A DNA stretch of 64,000 nucleotides from contig MKVX01000023.1 in NCBI GenBank assembly GCA_001899255.1, positions 1 through 64,000 of the forward strand. The letters run 5' to 3'. The DNA comes from Rhizobiales bacterium 62-47. Lineage in GTDB: Bacteria; Pseudomonadota; Alphaproteobacteria; Rhizobiales; Xanthobacteraceae. The notes below the pieces were generated by a model. The model saw only the letters and a list, made by a program, of their open reading frames with translations. It ran no database searches and was not told where the DNA came from. The position numbers and the translations under genes are program-made. This document shows, piece by piece, positions 1-8,509 of the stretch (the first letter of the stretch is position 1; each line of letters opens with the position of its first letter).

Positions 1-87
1 CGTCAACGACGTCTTGCCGTGGTCGACGTGACCAATCGTGCCAATGTTGCAATGCGGCTTCGTACGTTCAAACTTCTCTTTGGCCAT
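1..87 (-). CDS. tuf: Elongation factor Tu, N-terminal part only
   Basis: The reverse strand from 87 down reads MAKEKFERTKPHCNIGTIGH and continues into the P-loop VDHGKTSLT, which is the universal start of EF-Tu, the GTPase that delivers aminoacyl-tRNA to the ribosome. The rest of the gene lies beyond the left edge. A GAGGTGG ribosome-binding site sits 8 bases upstream of the ATG. No fusA precedes it; a hydrolase gene on the other strand begins 168 bases away, so this is probably the solitary tuf copy found near secE/nusG in this lineage rather than the one in the str operon. The identity is read directly; the copy assignment is inference. Confidence 0.95.
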   Translation of the reverse strand, partial: MAKEKFERTKPHCNIGTIGHVDHGKTSLT

Positions 88-254
88 CTATGTCCACCTC
101 TATCGGCCGGGCATCTGCACGGCACCAAACCGGCGGCTGGTTACAAGGGAAAACGGCCCTGTTCAAGTCAGAAGTTCTGGGCCAAGCTCACCAACCCTCA
201 CCGGAAGAGGCCTTATTTAATCCGGCAAATCATAAGATCAATCGGGAGCGCGCC

Positions 255-1478
255 ATGAACATCCAGACCGCTGCGAAACACCTCGCCAGTCCGCAGACGC
301 CACCGCTGCCGCATGCCAAGCCGGACGCGCTGGGGCTGTCGCGGACCGGCCTGCAGCGGGTGTCCGATGCCTTCAAGCGCGAGATCGACAAGGGAACCGT
401 CCCCGGCGTCACCGTCATGGTGGCGCGCCGCGGTCAGATCGGCTGGTTCGATACGCTGGGCCAGCGGAATCCGGCGACGGGCGCGGCGATGACCCAGGAC
501 AGCATCTTCCGCATTTTCTCGATGACCAAACCGATCGTCTCGATCGGCATCATGATGTTGCTCGAAGACGGCCGCCTGCTCCTGAGCGATCCTCTGACGA
601 AATACATTCCCGAATTCGCCGAGCAGAAGGTCGGCGTCGAGAACGGCGGCAAGCTCGATCTGGTGCCACCGGTGCGCCCGATCACCATTCAGGATCTGCT
701 GCGGCATACCTCCGGCATTACTTACGACCACGTCGGCGATGGGCCGATCCACAAAATGTATCAGGAGTCGCGGCTGCGCAGCCGCAAGATCGACAATGCC
801 GAGCACGCCCGGATCGTCGCCAGCCTGCCGCTGATCTGCCAGCCCGGCAGCGAATGGAATTACAGCCGCTCCACCGACATCCTTGGCCGTGTCATCGAAG
901 TGATCTCCGGTCAGACGCTCGGCACCTTCCTGACCGAGCGCATTCTCGCGCCGCTCAAGATGATGGAGACCGGCTTTCATACTGCAGCGGAAAACCAGCA
1001 CCGGCTGGCCGAGGCGTTTCCGACAGACCCTTGGACCGGCGACAAGGTGAAGCTGTTCGACATGACCGAGAAGCCGGCGATGGAGTCCGGCGGCGGAGGA
1101 TTGGTGTCGACGACGATGGACTACGCGCGGTTCTGTCAGATGCTCCTCAATGGCGGCACGCTCGACGGCGAACGGATCATCGGCCGCAAGACGCTGCAGT
1201 TCATGGCGTCCGACCACCTGACGCCCGATATCAAGGTCAATGGAACAATGCTGGCGCCCGGACACAGCTTTGGCCTGGGCTTCTGCGTCCGAACCCATGA
1301 AGGCTTCGGACCTGTCACCGGATCCGCCGGACAATTCTTCTGGAGCGGCATCGCGGGGACGTTCTTCTGGATCGATCCAAAGGAAGAGCTGTTCGCCGTC
1401 CTCATGTCGCAAGCACCAGGCCAGCGCGAATATTTGCGCAACATGGTCCGCAATCTGGTTTACGCGGCGGTGGAGTGA
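255..1478 (+). CDS. Serine hydrolase, beta-lactamase (class C/EstB) fold
   Basis: This 407-residue protein has the class C beta-lactamase/penicillin-binding-protein fold used by many esterases. The nucleophile motif SMTK is at residues 89-92, HTSG at 151-154 and the tyrosine motif YSRS at 203-206. A C-terminal stretch with SGIAGTFFWIDP is typical of the EstB-like esterase group. No signal peptide is evident, so it is probably cytoplasmic and not a drug-resistance enzyme. The frame is open back to position 90, but the ATG at 255 follows a GGGAGCG ribosome-binding site and starts where family members start. The substrate cannot be told from sequence. The gene stands divergent from tuf. Confidence 0.88.
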   Translation: MNIQTAAKHLASPQTPPLPHAKPDALGLSRTGLQRVSDAFKREIDKGTVPGVTVMVARRGQIGWFDTLGQRNPATGAAMTQDSIFRIFSMTKPIVSIGIMMLLEDGRLLLSDPLTKYIPEFAEQKVGVENGGKLDLVPPVRPITIQDLLRHTSGITYDHVGDGPIHKMYQESRLRSRKIDNAEHARIVASLPLICQPGSEWNYSRSTDILGRVIEVISGQTLGTFLTERILAPLKMMETGFHTAAENQHRLAEAFPTDPWTGDKVKLFDMTEKPAMESGGGGLVSTTMDYARFCQMLLNGGTLDGERIIGRKTLQFMASDHLTPDIKVNGTMLAPGHSFGLGFCVRTHEGFGPVTGSAGQFFWSGIAGTFFWIDPKEELFAVLMSQAPGQREYLRNMVRNLVYAAVE

Positions 1479-1500
1479 ACGTGCAGCGCCGGAATCCACC

Positions 1501-1965
1501 ATGATAAAGCCGAAGCTGCCTCTCACCGGCGGCTGCTCCTGCGGCGCGATCCGCTATCGCATCGATGCCTTCCCGTTGCTGCTCTATGCTTGCCATTGCA
1601 CGGATTGCCAGCGCCAGAGCGGCAGCGCCTTCGCGATGTCGATGCCGGTCACAACAACAGCATTCCACATCGCCAAAGGTGCCCCCAAGCCATGGCGGCA
1701 CGAATCTCGTGGTGCAGAAGGCACATCGTGGTTTTGCGATGACTGCGGGGGGCGAATCTATGGCGAGCGCAACACGCGCCCGAACAGTGTCAACGTGCGC
1801 GCGGGAACACTCGACGACACAACGTGGCTGAGACCGGCCGCACATCTGTTCATGCGTAGCGCCTAGCCGTGGGAACAGATCGCTGATGCTGCGAACTGCT
1901 ACGACACCATGCCCAGCGACTTCAGCGAAGCCGCCGAACGCTGGCGTCTGTTTTGGACGACTTAA
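1501..1965 (+). pseudogene. GFA/CENP-V family protein with in-frame amber stop
   Basis: Reading from the ATG at 1501 gives a GFA (glutathione-dependent formaldehyde-activating-like) zinc fold: GGCSCGAIRYR, then CHCTDCQRQSG, then WFCDDCGG carry the expected metal-binding cysteines. The frame stops at TAG 1864-1866 right after HLFMRSA. Translation past it in the same frame continues for 32 residues (PWEQIADAANCYDTMPSDFS and on to WRLFWTT) before a TAA at 1963-1965, and these residues look like the usual C-terminus of the family. The broken position would be CAG (Gln) in relatives, so one C-to-T change explains it. The truncated 121-residue product keeps all cysteines and might still fold. It starts 22 bases after the hydrolase gene. 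Confidence 0.8.
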
Positions 1966-2148
1966 GTAACTAAGACCGCATCAACCGGTCGTCACACGAC
2001 AACCCGATTACAACCCAAATCGAGATTGCGCGCGCCCATTGCGCCGGTTTGCTGCGATAGCAAATCGCGAAGGCACCCCCAGCAATTTCATACTTGTGAA
2101 TCGTTCCAAACCATCCCCAGAATAACTTCAATAACACAGGAGGGACTC

Positions 2149-2568
2149 ATGGATACGGCAAGCAAGAAGATTTCCGGCGGTCAAAAGCGCGCGCCCAAGA
2201 GCGGACCGACAATCAATGGATCGACCTATGTTCGCCCCGCCGAAATGGAATGGAAGGCAACCCAGATCGACAAGGTTTGGCTCAAGGTCCTCTACGAAGA
2301 TAAGGCCAAGGGTGAGTCCACTGTCCTGATCAAACTCGATCCCGGCGCCCATCTTCCGTTCCATCGCCATCCGGAACTTGAACAGGCCTACGTCCTGGAA
2401 GGCTCCATGTACGATCACGACGGAACCTGCAAAGCGGGAGAATACGTCTGGAGAAAGCCGGATTCCATCCACGAAAACCACTCGGATACGGGCGCGCTCG
2501 TTCTGGCGATCTATCGCAAGCAGAACATCTTTGTGAACAACGCGGTGGGGTACACGACGAAAGACTGA
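2149..2568 (+). CDS. Cupin-domain protein (ChrR-like cupin)
   Basis: This 139-residue protein is a single-domain cupin. Motif 1 is visible as PGAHLPFHRHPELEQAYVLE with His, His and Glu metal ligands, followed by the GEY turn and HENHSDTG, which supplies the last histidine. Such proteins bind a divalent metal and act as small dioxygenases, isomerases or sensors. The start at 2149 has a strong AGGAGGG ribosome-binding site; the frame is open to 2026 but nothing upstream supports translation. It lies 85 bases before an ABC importer on the same strand, so it may act on the imported compound or sense it. The specific reaction is unknown. Confidence 0.85.
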   Translation: MDTASKKISGGQKRAPKSGPTINGSTYVRPAEMEWKATQIDKVWLKVLYEDKAKGESTVLIKLDPGAHLPFHRHPELEQAYVLEGSMYDHDGTCKAGEYVWRKPDSIHENHSDTGALVLAIYRKQNIFVNNAVGYTTKD

Positions 2569-2653
2569 CAGGCGAGCGAGTGTCAGGCCACCTGCCCTAC
2601 GTTGAAAACGGCCGGCCAATCACAAGACCATCGGATCGAGGGGGATGCGTGCC

Positions 2654-3703
2654 ATGTCTGTGGAAATCAATCGCCGAAATTTCATAACCATATCGGCTGG
2701 CGGAGCGGTTCTAGCGGCACTTCCCGCTGCGCCGGGCTGGAGCAAGGCAGCCGCTGCAAAACTGGACTACGGTGTCGCCAGTATCGACCCATTGTATGCA
2801 GTTGCCTATGTCGCATTACAGAAAGGATTCTTTGGTCAGGAAAACCTCGATGTAAATTATCTGAACACCCAAAGCGGACCGCGCACCAAGCAGTTACTCG
2901 CCGCCAGCCAGATTTTCGTCGGCACATCCGGCGTGAGCGATGCCGTTGCCCTCAGTATCGCCGGCAAGCAAGCGAAGGTCGTGTTTGGTTTCGATCAGCG
3001 CGTCCCGTTCGCCAATATTCTGATCCGCAAGGAAGATTACGACGCCGGCCGCATTCGCAGCGTCAAGGATCTCGCCGGCAAGAGTATTGCGGTCACTCAA
3101 CCCCAAGCCGCGACGTGGCTGATGGCCACCTATATCGCGACCCGGTCTGATATCGTGGATAAGACCAAGATCCTTGGCCTTGGTGATTTCGCCACGATGC
3201 TGGGAGCCCTGAAGTCTGGCCGTGTGGATGCAGCGATATCGACCATTTCCATGATCGATTCCGCCCACCAGGAAGGCTGGGGACATACGTTGTTCGACGT
3301 GACGGACGAAGCGGAATGGAACAAGGTCTTCGGCGGGAATGTTCCTGGCGTCGGCTGCTACATCCTGGGCGAAACAGTCGAGAAGCAAGCCGACACCGTT
3401 CAGGCATTCGTCAATGCGATGTCGAAGGCACAGGGCGTGCTCAACGCCAGCACAGCCGAACAGATCAGCGACATCATTTTCAAGGACTATCTCGGCGGAT
3501 ACGAACGTCCCGCCATCCTGCGCGCTCTCAATGTCTACAAAAAGGGAGTCTGGAGCCAAAGTAACGAAATCACCGCCGAATCCTACAATCGGCTGACCGG
3601 CATCATGAGCCAAGGCAAGATGTACACTGATGCCGAGTTGGCAAAAGTGCCGTTCGAGAACATGATCGACATGAAATTCCTTGCCAAAGCAAAGCGGGCG
3701 TAA
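2654..3703 (+). CDS. ABC transporter substrate-binding protein, NMT1/SsuA type
   Basis: This is a periplasmic binding protein of the nitrate/sulfonate/taurine/thiamine-precursor group. The N-terminus NRRNFITISAGGAVLAALP is a Tat signal with twin arginines at residues 7-8, implying export in folded form. The mature part follows the two-lobed NMT1 plan (DPLYAVAYVALQKGFFGQEN near the start). An ATG at 2645 is also in frame, but the one at 2654 sits 9 bases from GAGGGGG and is preferred. The ATPase and permease genes follow on the same strand after a 93-base gap. The ligand is not recognisable; these proteins bind sulfonates, nitrate, pyrimidine precursors or aromatic acids. Confidence 0.88.
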   Translation: MSVEINRRNFITISAGGAVLAALPAAPGWSKAAAAKLDYGVASIDPLYAVAYVALQKGFFGQENLDVNYLNTQSGPRTKQLLAASQIFVGTSGVSDAVALSIAGKQAKVVFGFDQRVPFANILIRKEDYDAGRIRSVKDLAGKSIAVTQPQAATWLMATYIATRSDIVDKTKILGLGDFATMLGALKSGRVDAAISTISMIDSAHQEGWGHTLFDVTDEAEWNKVFGGNVPGVGCYILGETVEKQADTVQAFVNAMSKAQGVLNASTAEQISDIIFKDYLGGYERPAILRALNVYKKGVWSQSNEITAESYNRLTGIMSQGKMYTDAELAKVPFENMIDMKFLAKAKRA

Positions 3704-3796
3704 AAATCTAGCGGATACGCTGGTTCGCAATCGCCCGTTGTTCAACGGAGGATCGGCCAGCGTCCGCCATCGCAACCGTCTGGCCTGGGATTTCGC

Positions 3797-4600
3797 ATGA
3801 TTGAGCTTAACGGGATTGAAAAGATCTATCTCTCCAAGACGCGCGATGTGCACGCGATCGGCAACATCTCGACCATCATCAATGAAGGAGAGTTCGTCTC
3901 TATTGTCGGTCCGAGCGGATGCGGCAAAAGCACGTTGCTACACATCATCGCCGGCTTCGACGAGCCCACGGCCGGTCGCGTCAAAGTTGCCGGCAAAACC
4001 GTCAATCCCGGCACGGTGCCGAGCGCGCTGGGATACATTTTTCAGAAAGATACCGTGCTGCCGTGGCGAAGCGTCCGCGACAACATCAGTCTCGGCCTGC
4101 AGTATAGGAGCACACCGCGGGCCGACATCGACAACAAGGTGGCAGCACTTCTAAAGCTCGGCAATCTTCAGGGGTTTGAAGATACATTCCCACATCAATT
4201 GTCGGGCGGTATGCGGCGTCGTGTCGCGCTACTCATGACACTGGCCTGTGAGCCGAAATTGCTACTTCTTGACGAGCCATTCGGCGCCCTCGATACTCAC
4301 ACGCGGACGTTGCTGCACAAGGAACTGATCAGTATCTGGCGGCAGATGCGCCAGACCATCATCTTGGTGACTCACGATCTCGATGAGGCTGTCACGTTGT
4401 CGGACCGCATTATCGTATTGTCGCGGCCGCCGAGCAGGATATTGCTGGATCAACATGTAAGCATCCCTCACCCGCGCGATGTATTCTCGGTTAGGGATAC
4501 GCCAGAATTTGCCGAGCATTTCCGCACCATCTGGAAAGTACTGGGCCAGGAATTCCGTGACGCACAGCAACCTGCGGATCTCGTTGGAGGTTTGCACTGA
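3797..4600 (+). CDS. ABC transporter ATP-binding protein (SsuB/TauB type)
   Basis: This 267-residue nucleotide-binding subunit powers the importer. Walker A is GPSGCGKST, the Q-loop region is YIFQKDTVLPWRS, the signature is LSGGMRRR (a methionine-containing variant of LSGGQ), Walker B is LLLLDEPFGALD and the switch histidine is in LVTHDLDEA. The PW after the Q-loop is characteristic of the SsuB/TauB/NrtD group. The stop overlaps the start of the permease gene in a TGATG junction, so the two are translationally coupled. Confidence 0.93.
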   Translation: MIELNGIEKIYLSKTRDVHAIGNISTIINEGEFVSIVGPSGCGKSTLLHIIAGFDEPTAGRVKVAGKTVNPGTVPSALGYIFQKDTVLPWRSVRDNISLGLQYRSTPRADIDNKVAALLKLGNLQGFEDTFPHQLSGGMRRRVALLMTLACEPKLLLLDEPFGALDTHTRTLLHKELISIWRQMRQTIILVTHDLDEAVTLSDRIIVLSRPPSRILLDQHVSIPHPRDVFSVRDTPEFAEHFRTIWKVLGQEFRDAQQPADLVGGLH

Positions 4601-5469
4601 TGGCCGATGTCCAGGCGCTCAGCCTAAGCCGGGAGGATCGGCTTAGAACAGTCGCGCGCAAGGCCTTTTGGCGACGATTCAGGCTGGCGTTCTGGCAGGT
4701 TGGCCTGGTCGGCCTTGCAGTCGCAATCTGGGAAATCGGGACACGAATTCCGTTCCTGTCGAAGAATTTCAACGTTTTCGATCCCTTCTTTGTCAGTCGG
4801 CCGTCCGCAATCATCCTCCGTCTGTATGATTGGACATTTGGCGCTAAAGCAGGCTTCCTGTGGCCACATCTGGAAGCGACGCTGATTGCTACGCTGATCG
4901 GACTTGTCCTGTCGGTTTCGACCGGTTTCGTTGTCGGTCTGCTATTCAGTCAGAAGCGCGAGCTGGCGATCGTGCTCAATCCTTTCATCGTTGCGCTCAA
5001 CTCATTGCCGCGCATTGCGTTCGTGCCGCTGATCACAATGATTTTCGGTCTCGGTCTCGCATCCAAGGTGGTGACAGCCTGGTTCATCGTGTTCTTTCTC
5101 GTTTTCTTCAATACCTTCAAAGGCGGTATGGCGATCGAGAAGGAGTTGATCGAATTTTGCCGCACACTGGGTGCGAACGAACGCCAAATCACCCGAAGCG
5201 TCCGGATTCCCAATGCACTCGGGTGGACATTTACGGCGCTTCCAAATGCCGTCAGTTTCTCACTGATAGGCGTTGTGATTGCAGAATTCGTGGGATCAAC
5301 GACAGGAATGGGCTATCTGATCATCACGTCGCTGGCGACCCTCAACTCGGCCGACATGTTCGCCGCATTGACTGTCCTGAGTCTGGTCGGTGTTGTACTT
5401 GTATCGTTATTCAAGTTGCTTGAGCGGCGACTGATGCGCTGGTCGCCTGAATTCCGCGAGCAAGGCTAG
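4600..5469 (+). CDS. ABC transporter permease (SsuC/TauC type)
   Basis: This 289-residue inner-membrane protein has about six hydrophobic segments. Its EELIEFCRTLGANERQITRS-like cytoplasmic loop (EKELIEFCRTLGA seen here at the middle) followed by VRIPNALGW is the EAA loop that contacts the ATPase. The N-terminal cytoplasmic extension of about 35 residues is charged. The ATG overlaps the last base of the ATPase stop codon. Together with the two preceding genes it completes a one-permease, one-ATPase homodimeric importer. The operon ends at a strong hairpin at 5495-5525. Confidence 0.92.
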   Translation: MADVQALSLSREDRLRTVARKAFWRRFRLAFWQVGLVGLAVAIWEIGTRIPFLSKNFNVFDPFFVSRPSAIILRLYDWTFGAKAGFLWPHLEATLIATLIGLVLSVSTGFVVGLLFSQKRELAIVLNPFIVALNSLPRIAFVPLITMIFGLGLASKVVTAWFIVFFLVFFNTFKGGMAIEKELIEFCRTLGANERQITRSVRIPNALGWTFTALPNAVSFSLIGVVIAEFVGSTTGMGYLIITSLATLNSADMFAALTVLSLVGVVLVSLFKLLERRLMRWSPEFREQG

Positions 5470-5494
5470 GACCGATTGAGCTGAATGTGACGCG

Positions 5495-5525
5495 GCTTTC
5501 GGATGATACTGCTTTATCCGAAAGC
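5495..5525. terminator. Hairpin terminator between convergent genes
   Basis: GCTTTCGGAT (5495-5504) and ATCCGAAAGC (5516-5525) form a perfect 10-bp stem with an 11-base loop. It lies 25 bases after the permease stop and about 90 bases after the end of the convergent LysR gene, so it could end transcription from both sides. Confidence 0.7.
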
Positions 5526-5615
5526 AAACTCCAAACTCGAATGGATTAGCCAAGAAAGCCGTTCTTTCGGGAAGTATTCTTTCGCGCCACAACAAGTTGG
5601 CAAGCCAACTTCAAT

Positions 5616-6572
5616 TCATTTTGCCCATGCTGTCCGGGTTGCCAGCGAGAGCAAGTGGCCGCCCGGCCATTTCTCGCGGCTAATCAAGTCTTCCGCCACC
5701 TCCGAGACAATCGCCGCAACGCCTTGCACGGATTGCGATGGGGCACGCACCGGCGTCAACGCAATACAACTCCGCAGTTGCAATCGCGGGTTACGAATTC
5801 GTGTGAAGAACAGGCGTTCATCATTCACGGCTTCGCCGAAGGAAATCTTGGGCAGCACGGCATAGCCATGCCCCTGATAAATCAGTCCCTTGATTTGCGG
5901 AATTGAATCGATTTCCGCGACGTAATGCAAGGAATAGCCTTGGCGATGGGCGATTTGATCCAACACCCGCCGCAGCGCATGCTCGCGCGACGTATGGAAG
6001 AGCGGAAAATTCGCTAGCTCCGAGAACGAAATCTCGGCGCGCTGTCGCAGCGTTGCACAGTTGTATCCGATCAGGAAGACATCGTCGGCTGCCAACGGTG
6101 TCGCTGGGAGTGGCAATGTGCGATCCGATTCGTAGAGGATTCCGATATCAAGTCGACCATCCATCAACCAAGCGAGGATATCCCCGCTCATTCCATCGAC
6201 CACCCGCAGTTCGATTTTCGGATAGCGTCGGCGAACCGATTCCACGATCGGAACGGTCAGGATCGTTGACGTGGTCACTGGCAGTCCAACCACAACGGCA
6301 CCGGCGTGCTCAGTTGCGGCGTCGATAGCGGCGGCCCGAGCGAGACGAACGTTTTCGACGATTGTACGGGCATGCGGGAGTAGCGCACGACCGGCACTTG
6401 TCAACGTCATCCCGTGCCTGTGGCGAACGAACAGCGACACACCGAGTTCGGACTCGAGATTGCTGATTTGAGCGCTGAGAGCTGGCTGGGCAATGCGTAC
6501 CGCGGTCGATGCCGCCGCGATACTGCCTCGCTCGGCGATCGCGATGAAGTACGTGATCTGCTTCATATCCAT
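5616..6572 (-). CDS. LysR-family transcriptional regulator
   Basis: This 318-residue protein begins with a classic LysR winged helix (MDMKQITYFIAIAERGSIAA, then TAVRIAQPALSAQISNLESE, then LFVRHRHGMTLTSAGRALLP), followed by a two-lobed effector domain from about residue 90. It resembles the NAC/CatR-like LysR subset by helix sequence. It is convergent with the ABC importer and tandem with the SDR gene upstream of it, so it lacks the usual divergent target gene. It may regulate the SDR, its own transcript or the importer; this is inference. A second ATG two codons in is an alternative start. Confidence 0.92.
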   Translation of the reverse strand: MDMKQITYFIAIAERGSIAAASTAVRIAQPALSAQISNLESELGVSLFVRHRHGMTLTSAGRALLPHARTIVENVRLARAAAIDAATEHAGAVVVGLPVTTSTILTVPIVESVRRRYPKIELRVVDGMSGDILAWLMDGRLDIGILYESDRTLPLPATPLAADDVFLIGYNCATLRQRAEISFSELANFPLFHTSREHALRRVLDQIAHRQGYSLHYVAEIDSIPQIKGLIYQGHGYAVLPKISFGEAVNDERLFFTRIRNPRLQLRSCIALTPVRAPSQSVQGVAAIVSEVAEDLISREKWPGGHLLSLATRTAWAK

Positions 6573-6758
6573 CGCAGTGGTGCCCCCATCCAGCAGGCAG
6601 CTTGGCCAAAGCGGCTACCTAGGTCAATTGCGACAGAGACCCTCACCCTGAAAGGCTCAATCCTACACTCAATTGGCCGGTTTGGCGCGGAGGCGCCGCC
6701 CGCCCCGCTCCAACTTCGGCCAAATCACTCCCCCGTTCACGCGAAGATTGATAATACT

Positions 6759-7526
6759 TCAACTAATCGTCGCGCCGCCGTCGATCACAACGGTTTGCCC
6801 CGTCATGAAGTTACCGGCGGCAGACCCCATGAAGACGGCCGCACCGGCGATTTCATCCGGGATGCCGATACGCAGCAGCGGCGAGCGCGACGTCGACGCT
6901 TTGAGATTCTCCGGATTGTCCCACAACGCCTTGGCGAAGTCGGTCTTGATGAGACCGGGCGCGATGCAGTTCACTCGCACATTATGCTTGCCGTATTCGC
7001 AGGCCAGGTTACGCGCAAGTTGCATGTCCGCAGCCTTCGAGATGGCGTAAGCGCCGAGAATGGTCGACCCCTTCAACCCGCCAATCGATGACACGATGAT
7101 GATCGAGCCATCCTTGCGCTCGATCATCTGCGGCACCACCATGCTGATGAGCCAGTTATTGGCGACGATGTTGTTGCTGAGGATCTTGTTGAACTGGTCA
7201 TCGGAAATGCCGGCGAGCGGACCGTAATACGGATTCGATGCCGCGTTGCAGACCAGCACGTCGATCTTGCCGAACGCCTTGTTACTCTCGTCGACGAGGT
7301 TCTGCAGATTCTCCTTGCTGGAGATATTTGCGGCGATCGCCACCGCGGTGCCCTTGCCGAACTTGTCGTTGATCTCTTTCGCCACGGAATCGCAAACGTC
7401 CTGCTTGCGCGACGAGATTACCACCTTGGCGCCATGCTCAGCCATGCGCTCGGCGATGGCGCGGCCGATGCCCCGCGTCGACCCGGTGATGACTGCGACT
7501 TTTCCAGTCATATCGAACAAAGTCAT
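6759..7526 (-). CDS. Short-chain dehydrogenase/reductase
   Basis: This 255-residue classical SDR has the Rossmann motif TGSTRGIG (residues 14-21), NAAS at about 94-97 and the catalytic Ser147, Tyr160 and Lys164 in GAYAISK. It ends with GQTVVIDGGATIS, the normal C-terminus of FabG-like enzymes. It reduces or oxidises a hydroxyl/keto group with NAD(P)H. The histidine phosphatase gene lies 71 bases upstream on the same strand, so the two are probably co-transcribed. The adjoining phosphotransferase and acyl-CoA dehydrogenase genes suggest a CoA-thioester pathway, but the substrate is not evident. Confidence 0.92.
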   Translation of the reverse strand: MTLFDMTGKVAVITGSTRGIGRAIAERMAEHGAKVVISSRKQDVCDSVAKEINDKFGKGTAVAIAANISSKENLQNLVDESNKAFGKIDVLVCNAASNPYYGPLAGISDDQFNKILSNNIVANNWLISMVVPQMIERKDGSIIIVSSIGGLKGSTILGAYAISKAADMQLARNLACEYGKHNVRVNCIAPGLIKTDFAKALWDNPENLKASTSRSPLLRIGIPDEIAGAAVFMGSAAGNFMTGQTVVIDGGATIS

Positions 7527-7597
7527 TGCGTTTCTCCCGAACGTTTGCAGATTTGAATGTTGGTGGGTCGACTGACGTGAAGCGTGTCAGCCGGCGT

Positions 7598-8341
7598 TCA
7601 AGCCAGTTTGGTAGCGCCGACCGGCTCCGCGCCCGACGGCTGATGCATGGCATTGTGCGAAGGGTCGGCGATCCAGGGCTGCTGATTGACCATCGGAATG
7701 CGCCAACCGCTGTGATCCGGGCTCGCCAGATGATCGAGCCGCGTCACCGATACGTTATCGATGGTGAAGGCAAGTCCCCGCTCCGGCTGATTGCCGAGAG
7801 CCACGCCGAGCGCTGCCTTGATGGTGCCGCCATGCGCGACGACGACGACGTCTTCGCCGGCATGCGCGAGGTTGATCCGATCGATCGCGCCTTTGACGCG
7901 AGTGTAGAGATCCATGAAGCTCTCACCGCCCGGCGCTGGGTCGTCGATCGGCGCAAACCAGTAGCTGCCGACCTCGATCGGACGGCTGGCAAAGAACGCA
8001 GCCCGATTGAGACCTTGCCATTCCCCGAGATGCTGCTCGGCGAATGCCGGCTCGTGCGGCATTGTTGCGGGCTTGGGATATCCAGCCTGCCACAACGCAT
8101 TCGCGGTCTGGTGCGTGCGTTTGAGATTGCTCGCAAACCACTTGGCATTGTGCGGAAGAATGCGCGCCACGGCATCGAACACCGCGCGATCGCTGCAATC
8201 GCAGCCGATATCGGTCTGTCCATAGATGCAACCGCCATCCTCGCGCACCGGCGCGTGACGCACCCACCACCAGCGCGTCGCCACGGCACCGTTTGGAACG
8301 GTGTGCTGCGCGGTGAAAACCGGCTTGGCGGCATTAGACAT
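7598..8341 (-). CDS. Histidine phosphatase (phosphoglycerate-mutase-like)
   Basis: This 247-residue protein belongs to the histidine phosphatase superfamily. The phospho-accepting histidine lies in WWWVRHAPVRE near residue 29, a variant of the usual RHGE. The second catalytic histidine is in VVVVAHGGTIKAALG, and the core LKRTHQTANALW and EQHLGEWQG segments are present. The RHAP form is shared with CobC-like alpha-ribazole phosphatases, but no cobalamin genes are near. It probably dephosphorylates a small metabolite. It leads a likely two-gene unit with the downstream SDR and is divergent from a second SDR across 168 bases. Confidence 0.87.
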   Translation of the reverse strand: MSNAAKPVFTAQHTVPNGAVATRWWWVRHAPVREDGGCIYGQTDIGCDCSDRAVFDAVARILPHNAKWFASNLKRTHQTANALWQAGYPKPATMPHEPAFAEQHLGEWQGLNRAAFFASRPIEVGSYWFAPIDDPAPGGESFMDLYTRVKGAIDRINLAHAGEDVVVVAHGGTIKAALGVALGNQPERGLAFTIDNVSVTRLDHLASPDHSGWRIPMVNQQPWIADPSHNAMHQPSGAEPVGATKLA

Positions 8342-8509
8342 CCTGGAAACCCTTCAATACTGTTTCATGCGGTCGTAAGAGAGATATAGCGTGAACTGAA
8401 GTCAACTCCATGTCCAACATGGCCACATAGGCCGCGCTCTGCTTCAAACATTGTATGAATTCCACGAGGCGGCAAACACCAATCATCGCGAACACGCACG
8501 GAGAGTTTC

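Noticed and set aside
213-1526. Long reverse frame of 437 codons opposite the first hydrolase
   Set aside because: Arg/His/Gln-rich composition typical of an antisense shadow in high-GC DNA; the forward frame has full catalytic motifs.
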